In this document: positions 1 to 5,806 of the stretch, piece after piece
Layout of the letters: each line of letters starts with the position of its first letter
Numbering within the stretch: position 1 is the stretch's first letter
Origin: a gamma proteobacterium symbiont of Bathyaustriella thionipta
GTDB lineage: Bacteria > Pseudomonadota > Gammaproteobacteria > Chromatiales > Chromatiaceae
NCBI GenBank assembly: GCA_025656895.1
Contig: JAHXHF010000016.1
Location: forward strand, 1-5,806
Reading direction: 5' to 3'
Length of the DNA stretch: 5,806 bases
The notes under the pieces: generated by a model
Told to the model about the DNA's origin: nothing
Database searches by the model: none
What the model saw: only the letters and a program-made list of their open reading frames with translations
Position numbers and translations under genes: made by a program

Positions 1-9
1 TTTAGCCAT
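1..9 (-). CDS. 5' start of an outgoing gene, probably a transposase (partial)
   Basis: The minus strand reads ATG-GCT-AAA from position 9 to 1, seven bases after a GGAG ribosome binding site. The gene leaves the window, so only Met-Ala-Lys is visible. An identical start occurs at the right edge, so both belong to the same repeated element. A transposase is inferred from the repeat context, not from protein sequence. Confidence 0.45.
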
Positions 10-55
10 TTTCTTTCTCCCATCAAGTTGATAGGAGTATTATCCTACAGGTGGT

Positions 56-72
56 GGCTCAGTAGCTGAGCC
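56..72. repeat. Subterminal hairpin in left repeat copy
   Basis: A perfect 7-bp inverted repeat, GGCTCAG / CTGAGCC, surrounds the 3-base spacer TAG. It starts 16 bases from the apparent element boundary at 88. No T-run follows in either direction, so it is not a typical intrinsic terminator. It could be a transposase recognition hairpin or a protein-binding palindrome. The same structure is present at 5733-5749. Confidence 0.6.
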
Positions 73-94
73 TTAGGGGTAATCAGGTAAACTT

Positions 95-1105
95 ATGAAC
101 TGTCGCATCCTGTTTCTTATTAGCGCTATTTTCTTACTGCCGGACAGCGCAACAGCCGGCGCCACCCAGCCCACTGACTTTAATAAAAAACTGTCCGAAT
201 TCGCGCACAGAATGGCGAACAAACACGGCCTCAAACTACAATTTTTACAGCAGCAATTCGCCAAAATCGAATACCGTCAGGATATTATTGATGCCATGAA
301 CCGCCCGGCTGAACATAAGCCCTGGCACGAATACCGGCCTATATTCGTCACCGCAGAGCGTGCCGATGGTGGCGTTGAATTCCTCAAAAAAAACCGGCAG
401 ATTTTACAAAAAGCGGAAAAGAAATGGGGAGTACCCGCCGAAATCATTACTGCCATCATCGGTGTTGAGACCCGCTATGGCGGCTTTACCGGCCGCCACC
501 GGGTTCTGGATGCCCTCTCCACGCTGGCCTTTGCCTATCCCAAGCGTGGTGCTTTTTTTGAAAAACAACTGGAACAATTTCTGCTGCTGGCTCAGGAACA
601 ACAAATAGATATGCAAACAGCCAAAGGTTCCTATGCCGGCGCTATCGGTATGCCGCAATTCATCCCCGGCAGCTATCGCAGCTACGCAGTGGATTTTGAT
701 AATGACGGCAGGATTGATCTATGGAACAGCAAGGCCGATATTATTGGCTCGGTTGCCCACTATTTTCAGCGGCATGGCTGGAAAAACGGGGAAGAGATTG
801 TCCTGCCACTGAAGGGAGAAGCAGACATCCATCATTTTGAGCCCGTCAAACTGAAAAAACCGGATACCCGTATTGCTGATTTTCGTATCGCCGGATTCCA
901 ACTGGACAGCTCCATCAACAATAAAACGCTCGCCTATCTGGTTGAACTGGAACAGCCTGAAACAAAAGAGTACTGGGCCGGCCTGAATAATTTTTATGTC
1001 ATTACACGCTACAACCACAGCAACCTGTATGCCATGGCTGTTTACCAGCTTAGCCAACTCATAGACGCAAAACTTCCCACCCGTAGTGAGTTGCTGGATT
1101 ATTAA
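95..1105 (+). CDS. mltB: MltB-type lytic murein transglycosylase (soluble, periplasmic form)
   Basis: This 336-residue protein cleaves the MurNAc-GlcNAc bond of peptidoglycan, leaving 1,6-anhydro-MurNAc ends, and acts in the periplasm. Residues 1-21 form a signal peptide with an Ala-Thr-Ala signal-peptidase-I site (cleavage about 21/22). No lipobox is present, unlike the E. coli lipoprotein, so it resembles soluble SltB1-like forms. The catalytic Glu is Glu125 in GVETRYGG. The YAGAIGMPQFIPGSYRSY block at 180-197 and the DFDNDGRIDLW calcium-loop-like segment at 200-210 are diagnostic of the family, and the length is normal. The ATG lies only six bases inside the end of the 88-bp repeat, so its weak CAGG ribosome site (84-87) is contributed by the repeat. 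rlpA follows after 1 nt, implying an operon. In many gammaproteobacteria rodA precedes this gene; here the repeat does. Confidence 0.95.
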   Translation: MNCRILFLISAIFLLPDSATAGATQPTDFNKKLSEFAHRMANKHGLKLQFLQQQFAKIEYRQDIIDAMNRPAEHKPWHEYRPIFVTAERADGGVEFLKKNRQILQKAEKKWGVPAEIITAIIGVETRYGGFTGRHRVLDALSTLAFAYPKRGAFFEKQLEQFLLLAQEQQIDMQTAKGSYAGAIGMPQFIPGSYRSYAVDFDNDGRIDLWNSKADIIGSVAHYFQRHGWKNGEEIVLPLKGEADIHHFEPVKLKKPDTRIADFRIAGFQLDSSINNKTLAYLVELEQPETKEYWAGLNNFYVITRYNHSNLYAMAVYQLSQLIDAKLPTRSELLDY

Positions 1106-1106
1106 C

Positions 1107-1940
1107 ATGAGGCAGCGTCTCAAGCTTGCGGCGTTTGCGCTGACAGCGCTACTGCTATCCGCCTGCGCCGGCAAGCCCCCTGCCCCGACAGAAAGCGAAA
1201 GCCCATCGCCCTATGCAATAAAACAGGATCACGGCCCGTTGGACCCGGTCGATGTATCCAGTGTGGCCGATGCCATTCCTCAACGGGCGGCTCGCAGTCG
1301 TTATGGCAATCCGGCTGAATATACGGTTCTGCATAAAACCTATAAGGTGATGGATTCTGCCGAAGGACATGTAGAGCGCGGCATTGCCTCCTGGTACGGC
1401 CTTAAGTTTCACGGCCACCGCACCAGCAGCGGCGAACCCTATGATATGTACAGCATGACTGCCGCGCATAAAACACTGCCTTTACCCAGCTGGGCGCGTA
1501 TCACCAATCTGGAAAATGGTCATACGGTTGTGGTTAAAATCAATGATCGCGGCCCCTTCCACGAAAACCGTATTGTTGATTTGTCTTATGCGGCGGCCGC
1601 ACGGCTGGGTATTTTGAAAAAAGGTACCGGAGTCGTGGAGCTGCGGGTCGTAACCGCCGAGGGTGGTAGCCCGCCTCTGCCGGACCCGGCAACACCGGCT
1701 ATAAAGGGCACTCTGTTTTTACAGGCAGGTGCGTTCTCGTCACTGCAGAATGCGCAACGTTTACAATCACAGTTGCAGGCTGAAACCAGAGAACCGGTTC
1801 GTATTGAAAAAACCATGACACTGGCCACGCCACTGTACAAGGTACAACTGGGGCCTTACCGGAGTGTCGCGCAAACAGACCATGCCAGCCAGCAGTTACG
1901 GGCAGCCGGCATTCAGCAATCACAACTTATTGTGGAATAA
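1107..1940 (+). CDS. rlpA: RlpA-family septal ring lytic transglycosylase, lipoprotein with SPOR domain
   Basis: RlpA is an outer-membrane lipoprotein; in Pseudomonas it cleaves peptide-stripped glycan strands at the septum. The 277-residue product has a lipobox LSAC with lipidated Cys20, followed by Ala, which fits outer-membrane sorting. A variable linker follows, then a double-psi beta-barrel domain at about 88-182 (RGIASWYGLKFHGHRTSSGE). Glu110, His121 and Asp147 (in INDRGPF) match the conserved polar residues of active RlpA. A C-terminal SPOR domain at about 201-277 (FLQAGAFSS, YKVQLGPY) would bind denuded septal glycan. I chose the ATG at 1107, one base after the mltB stop, over a GTG at 1086 because it puts the charged MRQRLK directly before the hydrophobic segment. 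It is probably translationally coupled to mltB. Confidence 0.95.
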   Translation: MRQRLKLAAFALTALLLSACAGKPPAPTESESPSPYAIKQDHGPLDPVDVSSVADAIPQRAARSRYGNPAEYTVLHKTYKVMDSAEGHVERGIASWYGLKFHGHRTSSGEPYDMYSMTAAHKTLPLPSWARITNLENGHTVVVKINDRGPFHENRIVDLSYAAAARLGILKKGTGVVELRVVTAEGGSPPLPDPATPAIKGTLFLQAGAFSSLQNAQRLQSQLQAETREPVRIEKTMTLATPLYKVQLGPYRSVAQTDHASQQLRAAGIQQSQLIVE

Positions 1941-1947
1941 CCCGTTT

Positions 1948-2313
1948 ATGCCTATTCGTCTGTTTAATCTGCGCAACGTACCCGATGATGAAGTGGCAGA
2001 AATCAGTCAGCTGTTACAAGCCCATGACATTGATTACTACCAGACTCCTGCCGGTAACTGGGGTATTTCATCACCGGCACTCTGGCTTAGACAAGAAGCA
2101 CAAAAAGAAAAAGCCGAAGCTCTGCTGACGCAGTATCAGCAACAACGCCAGCAGCAACATCGGCAGATGTATGAACAACGTCTGCAAAGCGGAGAACAAG
2201 CCGGTTTTATAAAAACAACCTTGCAAAATCCATTTAAATTATTGCTCTACCTGGCTGTATCGGTTTTGATTCTTTATCTCACACTCTGGCCTTTTTTACG
2301 GCTTATGCTGTAA
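1948..2313 (+). CDS. DUF6164-like small membrane-anchored protein
   Basis: The 121-residue product resembles the uncharacterised DUF6164 proteins of gammaproteobacteria, judged from memory of the N-terminal pattern. It begins with a soluble region containing LRNVPDDEVAEISQLLQ and then YYQTPAGNWGISSPALWL (30-47), which is like a small signal-transducing-protein fold. A charged, glutamine-rich helix at about 49-82 may be a coiled coil. A single transmembrane helix at about 98-119 ends the protein. The ATG at 1948 is preceded by GGAA at 1934-1937 and begins 7 nt after the rlpA stop, so it is probably the last gene of the mltB-rlpA operon. In many relatives dacA follows rlpA; here this gene takes that position. 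Function is unknown. The upstream in-frame ATG at 1864 would overlap rlpA and was not used. Confidence 0.85.
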   Translation: MPIRLFNLRNVPDDEVAEISQLLQAHDIDYYQTPAGNWGISSPALWLRQEAQKEKAEALLTQYQQQRQQQHRQMYEQRLQSGEQAGFIKTTLQNPFKLLLYLAVSVLILYLTLWPFLRLML

Positions 2314-2314
2314 A

Positions 2315-2337
2315 CCCGGGTTCGACCGATAGCCGGG
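2315..2337 (-). terminator. Weak candidate terminator between convergent genes
   Basis: CCCGG (2315-2319) and CCGGG (2333-2337) form a 5-bp GC stem around a 13-base loop in the 62-base gap between the convergent DUF6164-like gene and thiC. Read on the minus strand the stem is followed by TTTA, a short T-run suited to ending thiC transcription. The stem is short and the loop long, so this is a tentative call; nothing better is visible in the gap. Confidence 0.2.
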
Positions 2338-2375
2338 CAAGCATCGTCCCTCGCAGGCATTTCCCATTTTCAACA

Positions 2376-4268
2376 TCATGTTTTCTGGTAGATTTCAGCA
2401 CCCTGTTGCTTGAATTGCCGGGATTTTTCATTCATGCCCTGCTCAACCGCTACCTGAATATCACCAATACCCTGACGGGCCGCGTATTCACGCACATCCT
2501 GGGTAATTTTCATGGAACAGAAATGCGGCCCACACATGGAACAGAAATGCGCCACTTTCGAAGCGGTTTTGGGCAGGGTTTCATCATGGTATTCCCGTGC
2601 CCGTTGCGGATCCAGACCCAGATTAAACTGATCTTCCCAACGGAATTCAAAACGCGCCTTGGACATAGCATTGTCCTGTACCTGTGCGCCCGGAAAACCT
2701 TTTGCCAGATCGGCCGCGTGGGCCGCGATACGGTAGGTAATAATGCCTTCGCGCACATCCTGCTTGTTGGGCAGGCCCAGGTGCTCCTTGGGTGTGACAT
2801 AACACAGCATAGCGGTGCCATACCAGCCAATCTGGGCCGCGCCTATGGCCGAGGTAATGTGATCATAGCCCGGTGCTATATCGGTGGTTAAAGGCCCGAG
2901 GGTATAAAAAGGTGCTTCAAAACAATCCTTTAGTTCTTTATCCATGTTGTCCTTGATCATTTGCATGGGCACATGACCCGGACCTTCAATCATGACCTGT
3001 ACATCATGCTGCCAGGCTATTTTGGTCAGTTCACCCAGAGTTTCCAGTTCAGCAAACTGGGCTTCATCATTGGCATCGGCCAGCGAGCCGGGGCGCAAAC
3101 CGTCACCCAGTGAAAAGGCCACATCATAGGCTTTCATGATTTCGCAAATGTCTTCAAAATGAGTGTACAGAAAACTTTCCTGATGATGAGCCAGACACCA
3201 TTTCGCCATGATGGAACCACCGCGTGAAACGATACCGGTCAGACGCTGCGCGGTCATGGGCACGTAAGCCAGACGCACACCGGCATGAATGGTGAAATAA
3301 TCAACCCCCTGTTCAGCCTGCTCGATGAGCGTGTCTCGGAAAATCTCCCAGGTCAGGTCTTCAGACTTGCCATTCACCTTTTCCAGTGCCTGATAAATGG
3401 GCACAGTGCCGATGGGAACCGGAGAATTACGTAAAATCCATTCACGGGTTTCATGAATATTTTTACCGGTGGATAAATCCATCAGCGTGTCACCACCCCA
3501 ACGGGCCGACCAGGCCATTTTTTCAACCTCTTCGGTAATGGATGAAGTCACCGCTGAATTACCGATATTGGTGTTGACCTTGACGCGAAAGTTACGCCCG
3601 ATGATGCAGGGCTCCAGTTCGGGATGATTAATATTGGCCGGAATAATGGCACGTCCACGAGCCATTTCAGAACGCACAAATTCGGCAGTAATTTCGTCCG
3701 GAATACTGGCTCCGAAAGACTGCCCTGCATGTTGCTTCAGCAGATTGTCATAACGTGAATCTGCGCGCATCTGTTGCAAAAGCAGGTTTTCACGAATAGC
3801 AACATATTCCATCTCGGGAGTAATCATACCCTGACGAGCGTAATGCATCTGACTGACATTCCTGCCCGGCAAAGCCTTGCGTGGCGGGCGAATATGCGCA
3901 AAACGCAGATGCGCCAAAGACTCATCCGCGTGGCGCTGACGGCCATATTCGGAACTGGGGCCCTCAAGACGCTCGCTGTCAGCACGGCGCTCTATCCAGC
4001 CATCGCGGACTTCCGGCAGACCTTGCATCAGATCCACTTCAATATCAGGGTCGGTAAAAGGCCCGGAAGTGTCATAAACCGGTATCGGCGGGTTTTCTTC
4101 CGCGCCAAAACTGGCTTCGGTTTCTGTTTGTAAAATTTCACGCATACCGACACGAATATCGGCTTGCGAGCCCTGAATATAGATTTTGCGGGACGTCGGC
4201 AAGGGACGGGTTACCTCATCAGACAGTCTGGCGGTGTGGCGGATAAAATCTTCTGGAATAGCGCTCAT
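2376..4268 (-). CDS. thiC: Phosphomethylpyrimidine synthase ThiC
   Basis: ThiC is a non-canonical radical SAM enzyme that rearranges 5-aminoimidazole ribotide into hydroxymethylpyrimidine phosphate, the pyrimidine half of thiamine. The 630-residue length matches the usual gammaproteobacterial size of about 630. The N-terminal region includes SRKIYIQGS and VYDTSGPFTDPDIEVDL. The barrel core has YARQGMITPEMEYVAIREN, NIGNSAVTSS, MDLSTGKNIHETREWI and IEGPGHVPMQMI. The C-terminal CX2CX4C motif (Cys576, Cys579, Cys584) binds the [4Fe-4S] cluster. I chose the ATG at 4268: GGAG lies 9 nt upstream and the N-terminus fits relatives. An in-frame ATG at 4340 would add 24 poorly fitting residues. The gene stands alone on its strand and converges on the DUF6164-like gene. 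The family is often controlled by a TPP riboswitch; I could not recognise one in the leader. Confidence 0.98.
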   Translation of the reverse strand: MSAIPEDFIRHTARLSDEVTRPLPTSRKIYIQGSQADIRVGMREILQTETEASFGAEENPPIPVYDTSGPFTDPDIEVDLMQGLPEVRDGWIERRADSERLEGPSSEYGRQRHADESLAHLRFAHIRPPRKALPGRNVSQMHYARQGMITPEMEYVAIRENLLLQQMRADSRYDNLLKQHAGQSFGASIPDEITAEFVRSEMARGRAIIPANINHPELEPCIIGRNFRVKVNTNIGNSAVTSSITEEVEKMAWSARWGGDTLMDLSTGKNIHETREWILRNSPVPIGTVPIYQALEKVNGKSEDLTWEIFRDTLIEQAEQGVDYFTIHAGVRLAYVPMTAQRLTGIVSRGGSIMAKWCLAHHQESFLYTHFEDICEIMKAYDVAFSLGDGLRPGSLADANDEAQFAELETLGELTKIAWQHDVQVMIEGPGHVPMQMIKDNMDKELKDCFEAPFYTLGPLTTDIAPGYDHITSAIGAAQIGWYGTAMLCYVTPKEHLGLPNKQDVREGIITYRIAAHAADLAKGFPGAQVQDNAMSKARFEFRWEDQFNLGLDPQRAREYHDETLPKTASKVAHFCSMCGPHFCSMKITQDVREYAARQGIGDIQVAVEQGMNEKSRQFKQQGAEIYQKT

Positions 4269-4464
4269 GCTTGTGTTCTCCGAATACAGCGGCCATGAAA
4301 ATTCATTCCGACACACTGAAAAAGACATGGAAAGCGGCAACTCCGCTCCAATCAGGGGGCTTAAGCTACCCGAAAAGGCCTGTCTGTATCAAGCCTTCAG
4401 TTGCCTGTTCCGCATAAAAAAAGTACAGTTAAGGTTTCAGCTCACCAGATTGCAAGAGATAAAC
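4269..4464. promoter_or_regulatory. Divergent thiC / methyltransferase intergenic region
   Basis: This 196-base region must hold the promoters of thiC (leftward) and the methyltransferase gene (rightward). On the minus strand TTGATA (4392-4387) is a fair -35, but the -10 candidate 18 bases on (TAGCTT) is poor. A 5-bp hairpin, AGCGG/CCGCT at 4333-4347, lies in the presumed thiC leader with no T-run directly after it. I looked for the conserved CTGAGA and ACCTGAT-type elements of a TPP riboswitch on the thiC strand and did not find them. A GGAG ribosome site lies 9 nt before the thiC ATG. Confidence 0.5.
4401..4429 (+). promoter_or_regulatory. Candidate sigma70 promoter for the methyltransferase operon
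   Basis: TTGCCT (4401-4406) and TACAGT (4424-4429) each match four of six sigma70 consensus bases and are separated by 17 bases. They lie about 36 bases upstream of the ATG at 4465, giving a short leader. It is the best match I see on this strand of the intergenic region, but a four-of-six pair is common by chance. Confidence 0.3.
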
Positions 4465-5118
4465 ATGAACGTCGAACAAGCTCGTACCAATATGTTGCAG
4501 CAACAGTTGCGCCCCTGGGATGTTGCTGATGAGCGCGTACTGCGCGTTATGCAGGACATTCCACGTGAAGATTTCGTACCGCAAGCCTACCGCCAACTGG
4601 CATTCTCGGACAGCCCGATTCCACTGGTGCATGGCGGCAGCATGATGGAACCGCGGCTACAGGGACGTTTATTGCAGGCCTTAAGCATTCGCCCTTCCGA
4701 CAAAGTTCTGGAAATTGGCACCGGCAGTGGTTTTTTAAGTGCCTGTCTGGCGCGCCTGGCAGCCAAAGTCATCAGTGTTGATCCCTCGCAGGAAAATCTA
4801 CAGGAAGCTCGGGAGCGCCTGAACAGCCTTGATATTCGTAACGTGGAATTGCATCAACTGGATGCCTTGCAGCAGGATGTGGACGATGCGCCTTTTGATG
4901 TGATTGCAATCAATGGATCTTTGCCTGTTTATGATGAGCGTTTCCAGAACTGGCTGACTACCGGAGGCCGGCTGTTTATCATCGTCGGCGAAGGCGACGC
5001 TATGGAAGCACGTTTAATAACCCGTGTGAGCAATACCCACTGGCTGTGTGAAAGTATGTTTGAAACCTCTGTGACCGCCTTGAACGGAGCGCCGCATCCA
5101 ACTGCTTTTCAATTCTGA
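4465..5118 (+). CDS. Protein-L-isoaspartate O-methyltransferase family protein (non-canonical active site)
   Basis: This 217-residue cytoplasmic protein has the class I SAM-dependent methyltransferase fold. Motif I is VLEIGTGSGF at 81-90, with the ribose-binding acidic residue probably Asp106 in SVDPS. The N-terminal NMLQQQLRPWDVADERVL and IPREDFVPQAYRQLAFSD segments place it in the PIMT family. Canonical enzymes carry GQGQTISQP, including the active-site Ser/Thr; here the segment is HGGSMMEPRL (56-65), and the later GDGWxGW motif is replaced by LDALQQDV (132-139). It matches the divergent PIMT-like group often encoded beside tolC in gammaproteobacteria, whose substrate is unclear to me. True isoaspartate repair activity is therefore doubtful. 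I chose the ATG at 4465, with AAGAG at 4454-4458 upstream, because longer starts overlap thiC. The hydrolase gene follows after 17 nt. Confidence 0.9.
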   Translation: MNVEQARTNMLQQQLRPWDVADERVLRVMQDIPREDFVPQAYRQLAFSDSPIPLVHGGSMMEPRLQGRLLQALSIRPSDKVLEIGTGSGFLSACLARLAAKVISVDPSQENLQEARERLNSLDIRNVELHQLDALQQDVDDAPFDVIAINGSLPVYDERFQNWLTTGGRLFIIVGEGDAMEARLITRVSNTHWLCESMFETSVTALNGAPHPTAFQF

Positions 5119-5135
5119 AAAGCACAGCGGTTTCG

Positions 5136-5717
5136 ATGTCAGCCAGACAACATCATCACCTGCTTACCTGCCGCGCAGGCCAGTCACAATTACTGGCTAT
5201 TGATTTGCAGCAGCGCCTGCTGGCCGCCATGCCGGAAGCCGTGGCCCGGAAAATTACCCGCAACACTGATTATCTGCTCAACTCGGCCAGGCGGCTGGAA
5301 ATCCCGGTTATTGCAACACGCCAATATCCACAGGGACTGGGAGAATTTGATGCACGCCTGAAGCCGGCACTGAACGGGCTTGAAGTTTGTGATAAAACCA
5401 GCTTTTCCTGCTGTGCGGCGGCCGGTTTTGAAACCCGGCTGGAAGATGCCAGTGAGCGTCCGCACATTATTCTATGTGGCGTGGAAACTCATATCTGTAT
5501 ATTACAGACAGCGGCTTCTCTACAGGCCTGGGGCTATCAGGTTTTTATTGCAGCCGATGCGGTATCTTCACGCCACTACGAAATGCATAAAAACGCACTG
5601 GCACGCATGGCACTGCATGATATTCATATCAGCAATACCGAATCCATCGTATTCGAATGGCTGGAAGATGCCACCCATGAAGCCTTTCGTGAGCTGTCAA
5701 AACCGTTTAAAAATTAA
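5136..5717 (+). CDS. Isochorismatase-family cysteine hydrolase
   Basis: This 193-residue protein has the isochorismatase-like hydrolase fold, close to the YcaC type. The catalytic triad is intact: Asp23 in LLAIDLQQ, Lys87 in CDKTSFSC and Cys121 in GVETHICILQT. The GVETH segment carries the expected cis-peptide region before the nucleophile. The SSRHYEMHKNALARM segment (144-158) is typical of the C-terminal half. The substrate cannot be told from sequence; nothing nearby supports isochorismate itself. The ATG at 5136 is the only start that keeps Asp23, though its ribosome site is weak, and it lies 17 nt after the methyltransferase stop, suggesting an operon. The last base of the TAA stop is the first base of the right 88-bp repeat, so the natural C-terminus may have been slightly altered by insertion, although the length is normal. 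Confidence 0.92.
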   Translation: MSARQHHHLLTCRAGQSQLLAIDLQQRLLAAMPEAVARKITRNTDYLLNSARRLEIPVIATRQYPQGLGEFDARLKPALNGLEVCDKTSFSCCAAAGFETRLEDASERPHIILCGVETHICILQTAASLQAWGYQVFIAADAVSSRHYEMHKNALARMALHDIHISNTESIVFEWLEDATHEAFRELSKPFKN

Positions 5718-5732
5718 CCTGATTACCCCTAA

Positions 5733-5749
5733 GGCTCAGCTACTGAGCC
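5733..5749. repeat. Subterminal hairpin in right repeat copy
   Basis: GGCTCAG and CTGAGCC form a perfect 7-bp stem around CTA, starting 16 bases from the apparent element edge at 5717. It has no following T-run, so it is not a typical terminator. It mirrors the structure at 56-72 and is the kind of tip hairpin that some transposases recognise. Confidence 0.6.
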
Positions 5750-5767
5750 ACCACCTGTAGGATAATA

Positions 5768-5788
5768 CTCCTATCAACTTGATGGGAG
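5768..5788 (+). promoter_or_regulatory. Hairpin that would sequester the outgoing gene's Shine-Dalgarno sequence
   Basis: CTCC-T-ATCAA pairs with TTGAT-G-GGAG across a central C, giving an RNA stem of about nine pairs including one T-G wobble and a 3-base loop. The 3' arm contains the GGGAG ribosome binding site (5784-5788), seven bases before the ATG at 5796. If transcribed, the stem would block ribosome access. The left copy has the same structure at 17-37 on the minus strand. Such sequestration is known for several insertion sequences as protection against read-through transcription; here it is inferred only from base pairing. Confidence 0.5.
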
Positions 5789-5795
5789 AAAGAAA

Positions 5796-5806
5796 ATGGC
5801 TAAAAA
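5796..5806 (+). CDS. 5' start of an outgoing gene, probably a transposase (partial)
   Basis: ATG-GCT-AAA followed by AA gives Met-Ala-Lys and then Lys or Asn before the window ends. A GGAG ribosome site ends seven bases upstream. The start and its leader are identical to those at the left edge, so both copies belong to one element family. No protein domain is visible, and a transposase is inferred from context only. Confidence 0.45.

Larger units (their letters stand above)
1..88 (-). repeat. Left copy of 88-bp perfect inverted repeat (likely end of an insertion sequence)
   Basis: Positions 1-88 are the exact reverse complement of 5717-5804, with no mismatch over 88 bp, and identity stops abruptly at position 88, six bases before the mltB start codon. 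Read on the minus strand, the repeat contains a 7-bp hairpin near its tip, a second hairpin over a GGGAG ribosome binding site, then ATG and two codons leaving the window. A sharp boundary, multiple copies, internal palindromes and an outgoing start codon together suggest the 5' end of an insertion sequence. The family cannot be named because only Met-Ala-Lys of the encoded protein is visible. A duplicated ordinary gene leader is possible but less likely given the abrupt edges. Confidence 0.85.
5717..5804 (+). repeat. Right copy of 88-bp perfect inverted repeat (likely end of an insertion sequence)
   Basis: This is the exact reverse complement of positions 1-88. It begins at the last base of the isochorismatase stop codon. 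In reading order it has about 16 bases of tip sequence, a 7-bp hairpin, an AT-rich stretch with a GATAAT -10-like element (5761-5766), a hairpin covering the ribosome binding site, and an ATG at 5796. The two copies diverge outward from the six-gene block. The window's last two bases extend the outgoing gene beyond the region shared with the left copy. Confidence 0.85.

Overview
The window looks like a piece of a gammaproteobacterial chromosome, probably a free-living non-enteric lineage. This rests on three things: the mltB-rlpA pair, a ThiC very close to the E. coli and Pseudomonas forms, and a DUF6164-type small membrane protein with a gammaproteobacterial distribution. Base composition is near balanced by eye. 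No organism can be named from the sequence alone.

Layout. An 88-bp sequence at 1-88 returns as a perfect reverse complement at 5717-5804. Each copy points outward and ends in a ribosome binding site, an ATG and two or three codons (Met-Ala-Lys) that run off the window. Between the copies lie six complete, closely packed housekeeping-type genes. On the + strand, mltB (95-1105), rlpA (1107-1940) and a small DUF6164-like membrane protein gene (1948-2313) form a tight run with gaps of 1 and 7 nt. thiC (4268-2376) is on the minus strand and converges on that run. A 196-bp divergent region (4269-4464) separates thiC from a + strand pair: a protein-L-isoaspartate O-methyltransferase-like gene (4465-5118) and an isochorismatase-family hydrolase gene (5136-5717).

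Function. MltB and RlpA are both lytic transglycosylases acting on periplasmic or outer-membrane-side peptidoglycan; RlpA carries a SPOR domain for septal glycan. ThiC makes the pyrimidine half of thiamine. The last two genes encode a methyltransferase-fold protein lacking the canonical PIMT active-site motif and a cysteine hydrolase with an intact Asp-Lys-Cys triad.

What stands out. The inverted repeats look like the 5' ends of two copies of one mobile element, inserted in opposite orientation just upstream of mltB and just at the isochorismatase stop codon. Each copy carries a 7-bp hairpin near its tip and a second hairpin that would bury the Shine-Dalgarno sequence of its outgoing gene. 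The expected neighbours on each side (rodA before mltB, tolC after the methyltransferase) are not in the window. I found no wholly new multi-gene system; the flanking repeat pair and its leader structure are the most interesting signal. The window may also simply be an assembly contig that ends in a multicopy element.
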